A stretch of DNA of 64,000 nt from NCBI GenBank assembly GCA_963575745.1, contig CAUYUJ010016301.1, positions 171,887-235,886 on the forward strand, written 5' to 3'. Below, piece by piece: positions 39,355-50,525 of this stretch; positions within the stretch are counted from its first letter, which is position 1; each line of letters begins with the position of its first letter. A program made the position numbers and the translations under genes. The DNA comes from Prorocentrum cordatum. Taxonomy: Eukaryota; Sar; Dinophyceae; Prorocentrales; Prorocentraceae. The notes beneath the pieces were generated by a model. The model searched no databases, had not been told where the DNA came from, and saw nothing but the letters and a program-made list of their open reading frames with translations.

Positions 39355-39915
39355 TCTTGGGCGCTGCTACGACACAAAAAGCGAATATGCTATAAATGAA
39401 CGTTTTCTTAAGGAGTGGGGCAAATGTTTCTTTTTTGGGGCTCTCCTGAAAGCCTCTTGGGGCGTCTTTGGGGCCTCTTGGGCCGTCTTGGGGACCTCTT
39501 GGGCCGTGTTGAAGCCGTTTTGCGCTACCGCGGGGCTCTCCTGGGGAACTGGGGCTCTGTTGGGGAGCTCTCATGGCCCTGGTGGGTCTCTCTTGGGAAC
39601 TTTTGCGGGCCTCGTGAGCTTCTTTTGGACCGTCTTGGGGCAATCGTGGGGTCCTCTTGGCCCGCCTCGAACCCCTCTCTGGGGCCTCTTGGGCCGCCTT
39701 GCGGCGACCTCGCAGGCTTCTTGCGCGCTGCTACGGCACAAAAAGCGAAGATGCTGAACATGCAAGCTTTCTTAAAGACTGGGGCGATTTGCTCCTTTCG
39801 GGCGCTCTCTTGAAGGCCTCTTGGGGCGTCTTCGGGGCCTCTTGGGCCGTCTTGGGGGCCGTTTGGGCCTTCTTGATGTGGTGCTGCCGTGGGGCTCTCC
39901 TGCGCCGCTCCGACC
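39355..39915. repeat. ~367-bp tandem duplication rich in TTGGGGCCTC
   Basis: GCTGCTACG-CACAAAAAGCGAA-ATGCT occurs at 39363 and 39730, each followed by the same order of CTTTCTTAA, GGGGC-T-TTTC and a long TTGGGGCGTCTT/GGGCCGTCTTGG series. Similar words recur at 40730-40830, 47870-48010 and 55270-55390. Confidence 0.75.
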
Positions 39916-40359
39916 ACGTCTCAGATCGATTTGAGCTTGCTGGCAAGGCCCCGCAAAGCGCCCCGGGAGGCGCGGCAGGGCTAAGGGGCCTCTTCCAAGG
40001 GCGTCCAGAGGGGGGGCCCAAAACTGCAGATCCCAGGGTCAGTTTTTTTGGGGGGGGAGACTGTTTGTCCTGCCCCCCGCCCCGACGTATAGACATATAG
40101 GAAGAGTAGATACAACGACACATAACATTATACATACATATACACCTGCAAATATGTATACAGCTATATTCGTATATACTAGAACCACGCCGCGCACGCG
40201 CTACGCGCGCTTAGGTTCTAGCCACGGCATCATGGCGCCAAAGGATGCCACGGCAAGCAGTGCCATCGACAGTGGATCTCGTCCCAGAGGGCCCTGGCGG
40301 CAGACCCCCCTCTGGAGCCTTGGACTTCTCGCACTGCGCTGCCGGCGGGAGGGGGCGGA

Positions 40360-40500
40360 GAAGGAGGGGGAGGAGGAGGGGGAGGAGGAGGAGGAGGAGG
40401 AGGAGGAGGAGGAGGAGGAGGGAGGAGGAGGAGGGGGAGGAGGAGGAGGGGGGGAGGAGGAGGAGGAGGAGGAGGAGGAGGAGGAGGAGGAGGAACGGCG
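40360..40500. repeat. (GGA)n tract
   Basis: About 140 bp GGA repeat. The spacer 39916-40359 shows nothing recognisable, and the frames extending from the tract are artefacts. Confidence 0.9.
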
Positions 40501-40867
40501 GTGGGGAAGTAAGGGGAGGGGCGGAAGGGAGGAGGTGGAGGTGGAGGAGGAGAAACAAGTGCGCAGCAGCAGCACCAGCAGCAGCGTGAGCAGAATGAGG
40601 AGTTGGAGCAGGGGGGGAGGAGAAGTAGGAAGAGGAGCAACTGGAGTTTTCGCGAGCTCCGCCGCGCGCTTTGCCGCGCGCGGCCGCAGCGGAGGCCTTG
40701 TGGAAGTGTCTGGAGCCGTTCTGTCGGCCAGTTGGGCTGTCTTGGGCCCAGCTTCAGCTGCCTCGGGGTGCTCCTGGGCCCCCATGGGTGCAGTTTGGGC
40801 AATCTGGGTGCCTTTGTTGGACCGTCTAAAGACAGCTCCCAACGCCGCAGCGGGCGGCTTGGGCTTT

Positions 40868-41305
40868 GGGGAGCTCTCCTGGAGGCCTCTGGGAGGCCTG
40901 TGGGAGACCTGGGGCACCAGGCAGGAACAGCCTCTAGAGCTCCCTGCAACCTCTAGAGGCTCTGCTGGCTCTGGGTCGCCGAACCCCTCTGAAAACACAA
41001 GGAAAGTGCGCGCCAATCCTCCCATGCGGAGCCATCAAGGGACAAGGTTGGGAGCCTGTGGGGCCGAACCAGGAAGGTCTGGGCGACCTCTGGGGCCGCC
41101 GTGCAGCGTGGGGATGCAGAACAGGCTGCGTGGAGAAAAACGTGGGGAAAAACGATTGGAAAACAAAATATTTGAGCTGCGTGGAGCTCTCCTGGATGCC
41201 TCTGGGAGGCCTGTGGGAGACCTGGGGCACCAGGCGGGAGCAGCCCCTGGAGCTCCCTGCAACCTCTTGGGGCTCTGTTGGCTCCGGGTCGCCGAAAGCA
41301 TGTAA
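40868..41305. repeat. ~140-bp block present twice
   Basis: GGAGCTCTCCTGGA-GCCTCTGGGAGGCCTGTGGG, then GCACCAGGC and GGGTCGCCGAA, occurs at 40868-41000 and 41187-41300, about 319 bp apart. Confidence 0.8.
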
Positions 41306-41402
41306 AGAACACAGGGGAAGTAAGGCCCTGGGCCCCCCATGCGCCGCCGAGGTCCTTGGGCGGGACCCCCCCGGCCACGTCCCCCAGGATATGTATGTAT
41401 GC

Positions 41403-41466
41403 ATATATATATATAGATATATAAGTATACATATATATATATATATATATATATATGCACGCGATC

Positions 41467-41505
<39 letters not shown>
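41403..41505. repeat. Three (TA)n tracts
   Basis: TA runs at about 41403-41425, 41430-41455 and 41465-41505, separated by GCACGCGATCATATG. Confidence 0.9.
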
Positions 41506-41506
<1 letters not shown>

Positions 41507-41509
41507 TTG

Positions 41510-42215
41510 ATCACCTCCATTGTGTGAAGATATATCAGGTGATATGGCCATTCAGGGGAAACCTGTCTGGAATGAGCGGGAAGCGCGTGAAATAGAATAG
41601 CTTGAAAAAACGAGCGCCAAACTTGAGATAAAGTGTGGCATAGGCGCTCTTCCCGAAGGATCGCAACGGTACCAGGTGGTGTTCACTACCCACGCAACTT
41701 CAGACGTGGCAATGAACTGGCGCAGGTAGTAAACTGCTCTTGATCTTGCTCCCGACCCCCTGAGGGAACTCATTCGCTATTTTCATTTCGAGCGGGGTAC
41801 GCGCAGAACCGAGGACCTGCGCAAGAACTTCCAACACCATCAAAATCAACTGTGCCGTAGGCGCGCCACCGGAAGGCAACAAGGGTCAGGGGTACATGTT
41901 ACGATCCGACGCGGTTCCGACGGTGCGCTGAATCTATGTGTGCAGTGAACTGACAGTGGTCCTGGGCCTCCCGCTGCCACTCGCCCTCTTCCGTCTCCTC
42001 GCCCTTATCTCCGCCTCCTCGCCCTCGTCGCCCGCCTCTTCCGCCGACGGCAGGCGCAGTGCGCAATTCATTACCCGCGCAAGTTTGGGAAACAACAAGA
42101 TTGAAGGGAACCCGCCAAACCCTCGGAAGAACCACAAAACGCCCGCTGCACTTGAAGCCTCTGAAGTGCAGCGGGCGATGTCGCACAACAGCAGAAGCAC
42201 TGCTATTGTTCGTTC
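41510..42215. other. Spacer, nothing certain
   Basis: Short minus frames near 41552-41882 have mixed composition but no motif. A C/T-rich segment lies near 41970-42045. Confidence 0.35.
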
Positions 42216-42221
42216 GCCCCG

Positions 42222-42350
42222 TCAGCGTCGTCATCATCATCACCACCATCACCCCCATCATCTTCAACGTCGCCATCATCATCCGCATCATCACCATCAT
42301 CAGACTAAACATCATCAGCAGCATGAGCATCAGCATCACTGCCAGCATCT
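42222..42350. repeat. (CAT)n/(CAC)n imperfect tract
   Basis: CATCATCATCACCACC-type repeat of about 130 bp. Confidence 0.85.
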
Positions 42351-42394
42351 TCTTCAAAACCTGATATTGTTGAAGACCATCGGGATTCCATTAT

Positions 42395-42735
42395 TGGGAG
42401 GATGTCTCGAGCGATACGCGGTGGTAATCAAACCAGTGGTATGTTCATCATGTTGACTGTCCCCAAACTGCTTTGTGTGAAGATGTCTCACGCGACACGC
42501 TTCCTGTCGAACGGAAAAATGAGCACCGATGGTTTCCCAATTAATCCGCTTCTTGGGCTATCTTCAGGGTCCTCCAAGAGAGCCCCCACAAGATGTAGTA
42601 AAACTGCTTATTCCAGCAGGCCAGTTGTTTCAGGATGTCTCAGGCGAGAGCCCATTTCTCAGCATACGAAGCCTTCCCAACCGACTTCAGCACCTCCACG
42701 TATTTGAGGATGTCGTAGGCGAAAGCTTCATGTTG
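42395..42735. repeat. Degenerate ~77-bp repeat
   Basis: (G/A)GATGTCTC(G/A)-GCGA-A-GC recurs near 42401, 42481, 42635 and 42707, close to multiples of 77 bp. It is related to the GTCTCAGGCGAAA word in the composite elements. Confidence 0.45.
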
Positions 42736-42744
42736 CGCTAACGA

Positions 42745-43135
42745 CGCTCTTTCTCTCTCTCTCTCTCTATCTCCCTCTCTCTCTCTCTCCCTCTCTCTCT
42801 CTCTCGCTATCTCTCTCTATGTATATAGACATAGAGGTGTATATACATACGCATGTATGTGAATGTATGTATGTGTGGGAGAAGGAATTGGTCACATACG
42901 ATAATCCTCCCCATCCTCCCTTATTCTCTCTCATCATCTGGTCTACTCCCCTCATTCGTTTTTCGTCTCTGTCGTCATCCTCCTCCTTTTCCTCCTCGTC
43001 CTCTTCATCTCCCTCCTCGTTCTCATCATTTCCTTCCTCCTTCTCATCCTCTTCACCCTCCTCCTCATTCTCATCCTCCCTCCTCCTCCTCATCCTCTTC
43101 CTCCCCTTCATCCTCCTTCTCCTCCGATGTTCCCC
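42745..43135. repeat. (CT)n and (TCC/TCA)n tracts
   Basis: CT dinucleotide at 42749-42818, then TCC/TCATCC-rich sequence at 42940-43130. 43140-43500 has no recognised gene. Confidence 0.85.
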
Positions 43136-43683
43136 CTACTGCTCAGGGATTAACCCGCTGCCTCCTTTGTGAGAAGGCCGAATTGAATCCGTCTCTTCCT
43201 CTTCATCGCTTTTGTCATCCTAATCCTCCTCCTCATCCCCCTCTGCTGCTGCTAATGCTCCTCCTCATCCTTGTCTCTGGTCATCTCACCTCCTCCCGGC
43301 TTTTTGTTTCATCATTTCTTCGTCTTCACATTTCACACTCAAAAATGAATTCTTTCTCTGCTGCTTACCCCTCCTCCTCTGACCATTATTCCCCGTCTCC
43401 TCTAGGTGAAAATGCGCCGCACAGTCTGCGGCAACTGGCCGATATAATAGACGGAAGCCAGCGGATCAAAACGGCCACGTATTTCCAAACAGGTGGCAAA
43501 TAATACCACTCCCAGCATACACTTGTGGAACCGACGACCCTGTCGGCGTGTGCGAGGGGCTTCCTCGTCCGTTCCTCGCCGCCCCCCCTTCTTCCTTCCC
43601 CCTTTTTTCTTTTTGGGCCGTACCCTCCTGCCGTCATGCCGTTGTCGATTCGAAGGGAAGCCCCTTCCTTTTGATCCCTTCCC

Positions 43684-43708
43684 CAGGGGGGGGGGGTCCC
43701 AGGGGGGG

Positions 43709-43739
<31 letters not shown>
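43684..43739. repeat. Long G homopolymer
   Basis: Three G runs, the last about 30 bases with one interruption. Length is likely unreliable in any assembly. Confidence 0.8.
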
Positions 43740-43741
<2 letters not shown>

Positions 43742-43857
43742 ATTCATTTTTCCTCGGGCGGCCCCGTACCGCGCCGCCCTCCCCCCTCTCGACATCTTCT
43801 TCTTCCTCTTCTTCGTCTTCAGGGTCGGCGGCACCGGCCGTAAGGCCTTCGCAATAA

Positions 43858-44060
43858 TACCACTCCCAGCATACACTTGTGGAACCGATCTCGCAGGAAA
43901 GACAACGACAACATTATAAACCAGTATTCAAGGGCAACCACCCCTTGAAAATAACAACGGCATCTCGACTAAACCAGTAACCGCCCGTCTACGATATTTT
44001 GTCAACGGCCGAAACTCGATAGACTAACTGCGCGGTACATTTTGACATCAAAGAAAATGC
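43858..44060. mobile_element. Dispersed element D, copy 3 (left part only)
   Basis: CCACTCCCAGCATACACTTG-GGAACCGA, then GGGCAACCACCCCTTGAAAATAAC, ACGGCCGAAACTCGA and GCGCGGTACATTTTGAC match the left ~190 bp of copies 1 and 2. A stray extra left end lies at 43505-43530. 44060-44480 shows nothing recognised. Confidence 0.7.
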
Positions 44061-44486
44061 AAGAGGCCGACAGAAACTGGCGGATGACTGACGGACCCTG
44101 CGGAGGCAACATGTGCCAGCGAATGATACAGCAACGTGTCTCAGCTCATGCCTTTGGGGCCTTCCGTGCGTTTTCTGTTAGGAGCCACTAGGGCTCAAGA
44201 GAGCTCGCACGTACTAGCAGACATGGTTGGACCGATTCCCTATCATGTGCTGTCAGATATACAAGAGCCATTACCGTGAAGACTCCTCTGGATAGGGAGA
44301 AACACGCAAAAGCTTCTGCGAGCTCAGACACAAGAAAGGATTGCAAAACACGGCAGCCAGAGGACGCTCTTCGATGATCGCCAAGATGGTAAACAACACA
44401 ACGATGTTTAACACAATATCAAAGAAAACAAAAGTTGACGGAGTTGCAGCAGAGAGGACAACTCAATCATACCGTGCATTCGCGTC

Positions 44487-44830
44487 CAATTCAGAAGGCC
44501 CGCCCCCAGCTGACTAGATCAGCCCCTTTGATACTAGACCCACCCCTCTGCCGTGCATCATTCCTTACAAGACGAGGAAACTCCCCTATACAGTTATACA
44601 ATTATGCATGACAAAACGTGCCTGGTACTAGACGTGCCCCTCTGCTGTGCACCACCCGCCACCATACGAGGCCCCTCCCCAAGCTGATTCAAAAAACATA
44701 ACTGTTACTAGACGTGCCCCCCTGCTGTGCAACACCCGCTGTTACACCAGGATCCTCCCATTTGTTTATGAAAAGTACCCTTTGCGCTAGACGTGCTCCT
44801 CTGCCGTGCACCTCTCGCTGATACACGAGC
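44487..44830. repeat. 80-92 bp tandem repeat, ~4 units
   Basis: CTAGAC(G/C)(T/C)GCCCCTCTGC-GTGCA recurs at about 44535, 44627, 44708 and 44788. Confidence 0.75.
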
Positions 44831-45104
44831 CCCGTGCTGTGGAGGGGATGGTGCCACAAGAAGGTGTCCCCGAAAGTCCTCCTCCAAGGTCCCCCCGCGG
44901 GCCGAACATTGAAATGCGATGCATCATCGGGCTGGCACGCGTGTGCACTAACAGGCGGGCCGGGTCCGGCGGGCGTGTCGGGTCGAGCGGGCGGATCCTA
45001 ACGGGTGGGGCGGGTCGGGTGGGCGGGACAGTGAAGTATGATGAATCATCGAGTTGGCACGCGTGTACCATAACGGGCGGGACGGGTCGGGCGGGCCTAG
45101 TGGC

Positions 45105-45357
45105 GGGAGTAGCCTCCTATCCCCCTGGGAATAGCCTTCTGCTCCCCACTAGAATATGTTCCTACTCTCCTGGGAGTAGGCGCCTACTCCACCAGGAGTA
45201 TGCTCCTACTCCAACCAGATTAGGTTCCCACTCCCCTGGAAGTAAGCTCCTGCTCCCCCTGGAATGCGCTCCTACTCTTGGGAGTAAGCTCCTACCCCCC
45301 TGGAAGTAGGTTCCTACTCCCTGGAATAAGCTCCTACCCCCCGAGGGTAGGTCTTCG
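45105..45357. repeat. ~22-bp near-palindromic tandem repeat
   Basis: Units such as CTCCTACTCCCCTGGGAGTA, each close to self-complementary, about 11 copies. Confidence 0.8.
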
Positions 45358-45410
45358 ACAGCAAGATTGGGAGGGTTCCAATGTTTTGTTACAACACCTC
45401 TGTTCGGATA

Positions 45411-46165
45411 AGGAGGAGGAGGAGGAGGAGGAGGAGGAGGAGGACCAATGCAAACCCAATACGCAGCGTCGATGTTGCAATAAACCCTCCCTTCAATTTG
45501 TCCCTGCGCATGTCCTTACAATAATTTACTGTCATTGTGGGAAGTGGCACATCAGAAGACAACCGTCTCATAATCCTCAATCGTGCCAACAACACAATTC
45601 CTGTGACTTGAACGCCGCGGATCAACGTGATTGTTGCGTCCTGACAATCCTAAGTCGCACAAGAACACCATTCCTGGGACTTCAACACCGCGACTCAACG
45701 TGACTGTCGCCTCCTGACAACTCTCAACCGCGTCAGAGCACCATTCCTGGGACTTCAACCATACGAACCCTCGAAACTGTCGCGATCGTTTTAGAAGAAT
45801 GTGCGCGACGCTAGCGAGAGCCATATTTTGAAAAGGAACCGCCGTCCATCATTGACACGGTTGCGAACTTTTCAAACGAATGTGCGCGGCGCTTACGCGA
45901 GAGCCACATTTTGACCTTCAGCCACTCTCCACACTTGAAACTGCTGCAAGTTTTTCAGACGAGTGTGCGTGGGGCCAATGCGAGAAACACATGTTGAAAA
46001 CCACCCTCGAGCGTCCGCACGTGAAGCTGCTGCAAGTTTCAAGCTTCCAGACCACACATGGGGAACATGTCTCAGGCGAAATGTCCGGCCCGCCCTACCG
46101 ACACGTCTTGGGGTGCGACAAGGAGGAGATGCTCAAAGAGAGGAGATGGAGAAGGAGATGCCGCG
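45411..46165 (+). mobile_element. Composite element E1
   Basis: Order: GGA tract (45411-45443), a unique ~110 bp segment with GATGTTGCAATAAACCCTCC, about three module A units (CCATTCCTGGGACTTCAAC type, 45590-45775), about three module B units (45790-46045), then a TCAGGCGAAATGTCCGG-GGGTGCGACAAGGAGG segment and a GGA-like end. Same order as E2 and inverse to E3 and E4. Confidence 0.7.
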
Positions 46166-46389
46166 AAGCACTGCACGCAGGCGCATTCACTTCACGAGGG
46201 AAGAGAAGAGGCATCTCCAATGGCACGATGCGTCCCAGTCGCCCCACTCCGTTCGACAGCGGCATCGGAGAAGGGTCCTGAATATACAGCGATTATTTGG
46301 TGTTAAACTTATATGGGGGGCAGCAGCGCTGTGAAACCACCAGGCCCTTCCGACAGCCGTCAGGAAATAACAGAAAATATAGGTACCCC

Positions 46390-46590
46390 TCTTCTTCTCC
46401 TCCTCCTCCTCCTCATCCTCCTCCTCTTCGTTCTCCTATTCCTCGTCCTCTTGCCCATCAAGCGGCGCCTCACTCCTTCTGCTCATGCCTCCTCCTCCTC
46501 CTCCTCCTCCTCCGCCTCCGCCTCCTTCCACTGCTGCTGCTGCTGCTCATTCTGCTCCTCCAACGACCTGCTCTCTCTCCTCCACCTGCT
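46390..46590. repeat. (TCC)n tract
   Basis: CTCCTCCTC with GCTGCTGCTG interruption. Frames through it are artefacts. Confidence 0.85.
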
Positions 46591-46594
46591 CCTA

Positions 46595-47024
46595 CGACGA
46601 CGACGACGACCGTGGACCACGACCACGGCGAACACCACCAGAGCGCGCGCGGGAGCGGGCACGGGCAGATGGGGAGGAGTTAGGGGTAAGGGAAGAGGGG
46701 AGGGGTGAAGGAGGAAGGGGGGGATGAGGACGGGGGGGAGGAGGGAGGGGAAGGAGGAGGAGGGGGGCAGGAGGGGTTCAGGAGGAGGGGAAGGGGGAGA
46801 AAGATGGGGTGGATGAGAAAGAAGGAGAAAGAGAAAAAGGAGGAGGAAGAGGAGGAGGAGGGGGAGAGTGGAAGACCGACGACGACGACGACGACGATGG
46901 CGACGGAGACGACGGCGACGACGACCCTCCGAGCGGGCGCGAGGGAAAGGAGAATCGCGTGGGGCCAGGTGCAAATAAGTCAGGGAGGTCCGAGATGGCC
47001 AGGGATGCGAACGACGAGGGCGAC

Positions 47025-47055
<31 letters not shown>

Positions 47056-47065
47056 GCGGCGACGG

Positions 47066-47099
<34 letters not shown>

Positions 47100-47110
47100 C
47101 CTCCGCGCGG
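46595..47110. repeat. CGA-tract domain, left part
   Basis: CGACGACGACGACC near 46595-46640, GGA-rich 46700-46870, then CGA tracts at 46876-46925 and 47015-47100. Between them minus strand reads SFASLAISDLPDLFAPG (about 46998-46940), a short exon-like island. Not enough to call a gene. Confidence 0.6.
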
Positions 47111-47285
47111 GCGCGGGCCCCACGTCCTGGCTCTCGAGCTCGGCGCGCAGCTCCTGCTCCAGAGGGGGACGGACTGGCCAGGAGGAGGGGGCGGGAGGCA
47201 CCGCCTCCTGCCGTATCCCCCCCCCGCCTTGAGGGGAATGGCCAGGGGGGGGCCAGCTTCGGGGGCGGAAGCAGCAGCAGCAGCA
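47111..47285 (-). other. Exon-like island between CGA tracts
   Basis: Minus strand reads PPLEQELRAELESQDVG (about 47180-47120), protein-like among pure repeats. Possible exon of a gene whose introns are CGA repeats. Unproven. Confidence 0.25.
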
Positions 47286-47289
47286 GCAG

Positions 47290-47431
47290 CCACACGACGA
47301 CACGACACGACACGACACGACACGACACGACACGACACGACACGACACGACACGACACGACACGACACGACACGACACGACACGACACGACACGACACCA
47401 CACGACACCACACGACACCACACGACACCAC

Positions 47432-47508
<77 letters not shown>

Positions 47509-47509
47509 C

Positions 47510-47546
<37 letters not shown>

Positions 47547-47560
47547 CGCGAGGACGACGA
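47290..47560. repeat. (CGACA)n pentanucleotide, then (CGA)n
   Basis: About 22 CGACA units (47293-47398), a few CGACACCA octamers, then pure CGA to about 47508 and GAGGAC repeats to 47547. Confidence 0.95.
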
Positions 47561-48335
47561 AAATGAAGCAGTCCGAAGCCCTTTTGGGGGGGGAGGGGGG
47601 GGCAGGGCCAGGGGAGGCCAGGGGCGGCCAGGGCAGGGCAGGGGAGGGGAGGCCAAGGGAGGCCAGGAGGCTGGAGCCACCAGGGAGGCCGAGGACGGCC
47701 AGGGCCAGGGGGGGGGCAGGATGGATCGGCGAGCTGTGGGAGTCAGCGATGTGCGTCGCCGATAGATCGGCGCGGGAGGCCCCGGATGACGAGGCCGCGC
47801 GTTCCGGGGCGGGTTTGGGGGGGGGGGGCAGGGCCAGGGGAGGCGGCGAGGCCAGGGCAGAGGGGCCAGGGAATGACACGGAGGCGGGACGGCCCAAGAG
47901 CGCCCAAAGACGGCCCACAAGGACCCCAAAAACAGCCCTGGAGGGCCCCAGGAGGCCCTCGAGACAGGCCAGGCGGGATTCAAAGCGGGCCCACAAGAGC
48001 CCCCACGACACTCTCAAAAAGAACCCCCGAGGCTCCCACCTCTTCGGGGAATCAAACTTCCACCAAAGTCGAGCTAGTTGTAGATCGGTCATCGGCCGTG
48101 GGTACTTCTCGCTTCTGCCAGGACAAGAGGCGGCGGTGATTCGCCGTACTGGCAGGCATCCTCGACCCGCACCCCCGTCAATTCATCACAGCGATGCTTG
48201 GCGTGCTGAGCTTCAACTCCAAACGCTCCTCGCAGGCCCTTCTTTTCTGTCCATCTCGCCATGACCACTTTCAGAACCGATCCTGGCCATTTTCGCTCCC
48301 AACGCGACCCCAAGACCACCCAAGATCTCTGGGGG
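47561..48335. other. Non-genic, GGCCAGG-rich
   Basis: GGCCAGGGCCAGGGG-type words on plus and (47870-48010) CCCAAGAGCGCCC-type words related to 39355-39915. No supported gene. Confidence 0.5.
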
Positions 48336-48379
48336 GCGACGGCGACGACGGCGGCGACGACGACGACGACGACGACGAG

Positions 48380-48414
<35 letters not shown>

Positions 48415-48429
48415 CGATGGCGACGGCGA

Positions 48430-48467
<38 letters not shown>

Positions 48468-48535
48468 GCGACGACGGCGACGGCGACGGCGACTGCGACG
48501 GCGACGGCGACGACGACGACTGATCAATCGATCGA
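48336..48535. repeat. (CGACGG)n/(CGA)n tract with GATCGATC end
   Basis: CGA and CGACGG mixture of about 180 bp ending in ATCGATCGATCGAT. Followed by a GGA-rich stretch to 48735. Confidence 0.9.
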
Positions 48536-48779
48536 TCGATTGGCGACCGCAGCAACGACGGCTTTGCGCCCGTCGCCCTGGGAGGAGGGAGGGAGCGAAG
48601 GAGGGGGATGGGATGGAGGAACGGAGCGAGGTGGAGTGGGGCAGGCAGATGGCGGAGGAGGGCGCAGGAGGAGGAGGAGGAGGAGCAGGATGAGGAGGAG
48701 GAGGAGGAGGCGGAGGAGGAGGCTGGTGGAGAAGAGGTTGTTGTTGGCCTAGAGCCAGGCGGTCCATGATCAGACGAAG

Positions 48780-48979
48780 TCGGCGGCAGCGACGGCGACG
48801 GCGACGACGGCGACGGCGACGGGGGCGACGGCGATTGCGACGGCGACGGCGACGGCGACAACGACGGCGACGGCGACGACGGCGACGACGACTGCGACGG
48901 CGACGGCGACGGCGACGGCGACTGCGACGGCGCCGTCACCGCGACGGCGATGGCGAAGGCGACACCGACGACGGCGGCA

Positions 48980-49016
<37 letters not shown>

Positions 49017-49184
49017 GGAGATGACGACGGCGACGGCGACGACAATGGCGACGGCGACGGCAACGGCGACGACGACAGCGACGGCGACGACGACGACAGC
49101 GACGGCGACGGCGACGGCAACAACGACGGCGACGACCACGACGACAGCGACGACCACGACGACGACGACATACGATGACGACAT

Positions 49185-49261
<77 letters not shown>

Positions 49262-49315
49262 GCGGCGGCGACGACGACGACGACGACGACCACGACGGCG
49301 GCGACGAGGGCCGCG
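48780..49315. repeat. Largest CGA/CGACGG tract
   Basis: About 530 bp almost entirely CGACGG and CGA, including about 70 bp of pure CGA at 49187-49258. Asp/Arg/Thr frames are artefacts. Confidence 0.95.
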
Positions 49316-49319
49316 CGGG

Positions 49320-50525
49320 GAGAGCGGGCTGTCCGACAGCACTTGCACGCCCCACGCGCCACAGCTCAGGTACTGCGACAACGCGAGAAATTTGGTCGCC
49401 CTACCTCCTCCAGCGTCGCGCTCAATTATATGCGCATGGGCCCAAGCCTCCTTCGGGTTGCATCGGGCGCAGGTCGCTGCCGAGGGTGCCGAGACTGCGC
49501 CGCGCACGAATCCAACTCAACCTGAAAAAGCGAACGCGTCGGGGGCGACGCCCCAGCCCCCCCGCACTACCCGCGGCCTTTCGCCGCGCGAGAAGACTGC
49601 GCCCAGCGCGCCGCGAGGGCCCTAACACGCCGCTGTCGTTGACCAGATGCGCGAGATAGACCCCCCGGCCACCCGAGAAAGCAGCGCCCTGGACTCCAAT
49701 TACCTACGACCCCCCCTTCGCGCTTCCAACAATCTGACCACTGAAATCCCAAACCTCCAAGAGCGCTCGGACTGGCCACCGCTGCGCCTGCTGAGCTCTA
49801 CGCGGCCCGTGTTGTCAGCATTTCCGAAGGTGACCTGGCGCCCGCCCCTATGGCCCCGCTGCTGAGCGCTTACCGACGCGCCCCGGGTGGTTTCGAGCCG
49901 GGTCTCGAGGGGGGCGATGGCCTGCCCCGCAGCTCCTGCATCCCCGAGGAGCCCCTCGCCCCGCTCAGGCCTGGCCCCTGGCCCGGCTGACGACCGCATC
50001 CACCGCGCTCCAGCTGCTCGGGGCTCCAAAGATGCACGCGTCGCGCTCCGTCGAGCGACGGCGGCCCTGACCAGCACTTTTTGGGCCCGCCTCGGGCGCC
50101 CGCGGGGGCGTTGGCGGCGAGGTCCCTGACGACGCCGAACGACCCGGCCGCGCTGGCTGGGTCCGCCACAGCCCCAAGGGACCCCCCCTGAGGAAGGAGT
50201 CGGCGCGGAACACCTGGTGCTCGTGGCCCGCTCTGCGCCCCCCTCCTGCACATTTCCCCGCGCGGGTTGCCGCGCGCGGGGCCCGGCGCCAATCCTCCGC
50301 GCGGGGTGCGCTGGCACAGGTTTCTCAGGTTTGCCTGGGGCGGCGAAAGCATGGCCGCTTGACGACGTCGCCGGGGCCGACGACCCTGAACTCGCCCCTG
50401 GTGTGCCAGAGCCCTCTTCGTTGGCTTCGCTGGCCGGAGGGGCGGCCGCTCAGCTCAGTCTCCGCCGACTCCGACGGCGATCCTGTCAAACTCGAGCATT
50501 CTTCTTGCCATGTTCTGCGCTCCGC
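49320..50525. other. Uninterpreted, weak minus-strand coding signal
   Basis: Minus reads ATCARCNPKEAWAHAHIIER and SQYLSCGAWGVQV at about 49480-49330, a possible Cys-containing motif. The 49700-50350 minus frames are Gly/Arg-rich. Possibly the continuation of the coiled-coil ORF at 50526-51425, but no domain can be assigned. Confidence 0.3.

Noticed and set aside
44140-44200. Possible spliced-leader sequence (GGCTCAAG-like word)
   Set aside because: Only the last few bases resemble the conserved dinoflagellate leader and the rest does not match.
46778-49659. Several 300-400 codon Asp/Arg/Ser-rich frames on both strands
   Set aside because: Generated by CGA and GGA repeats that contain no stop codons.
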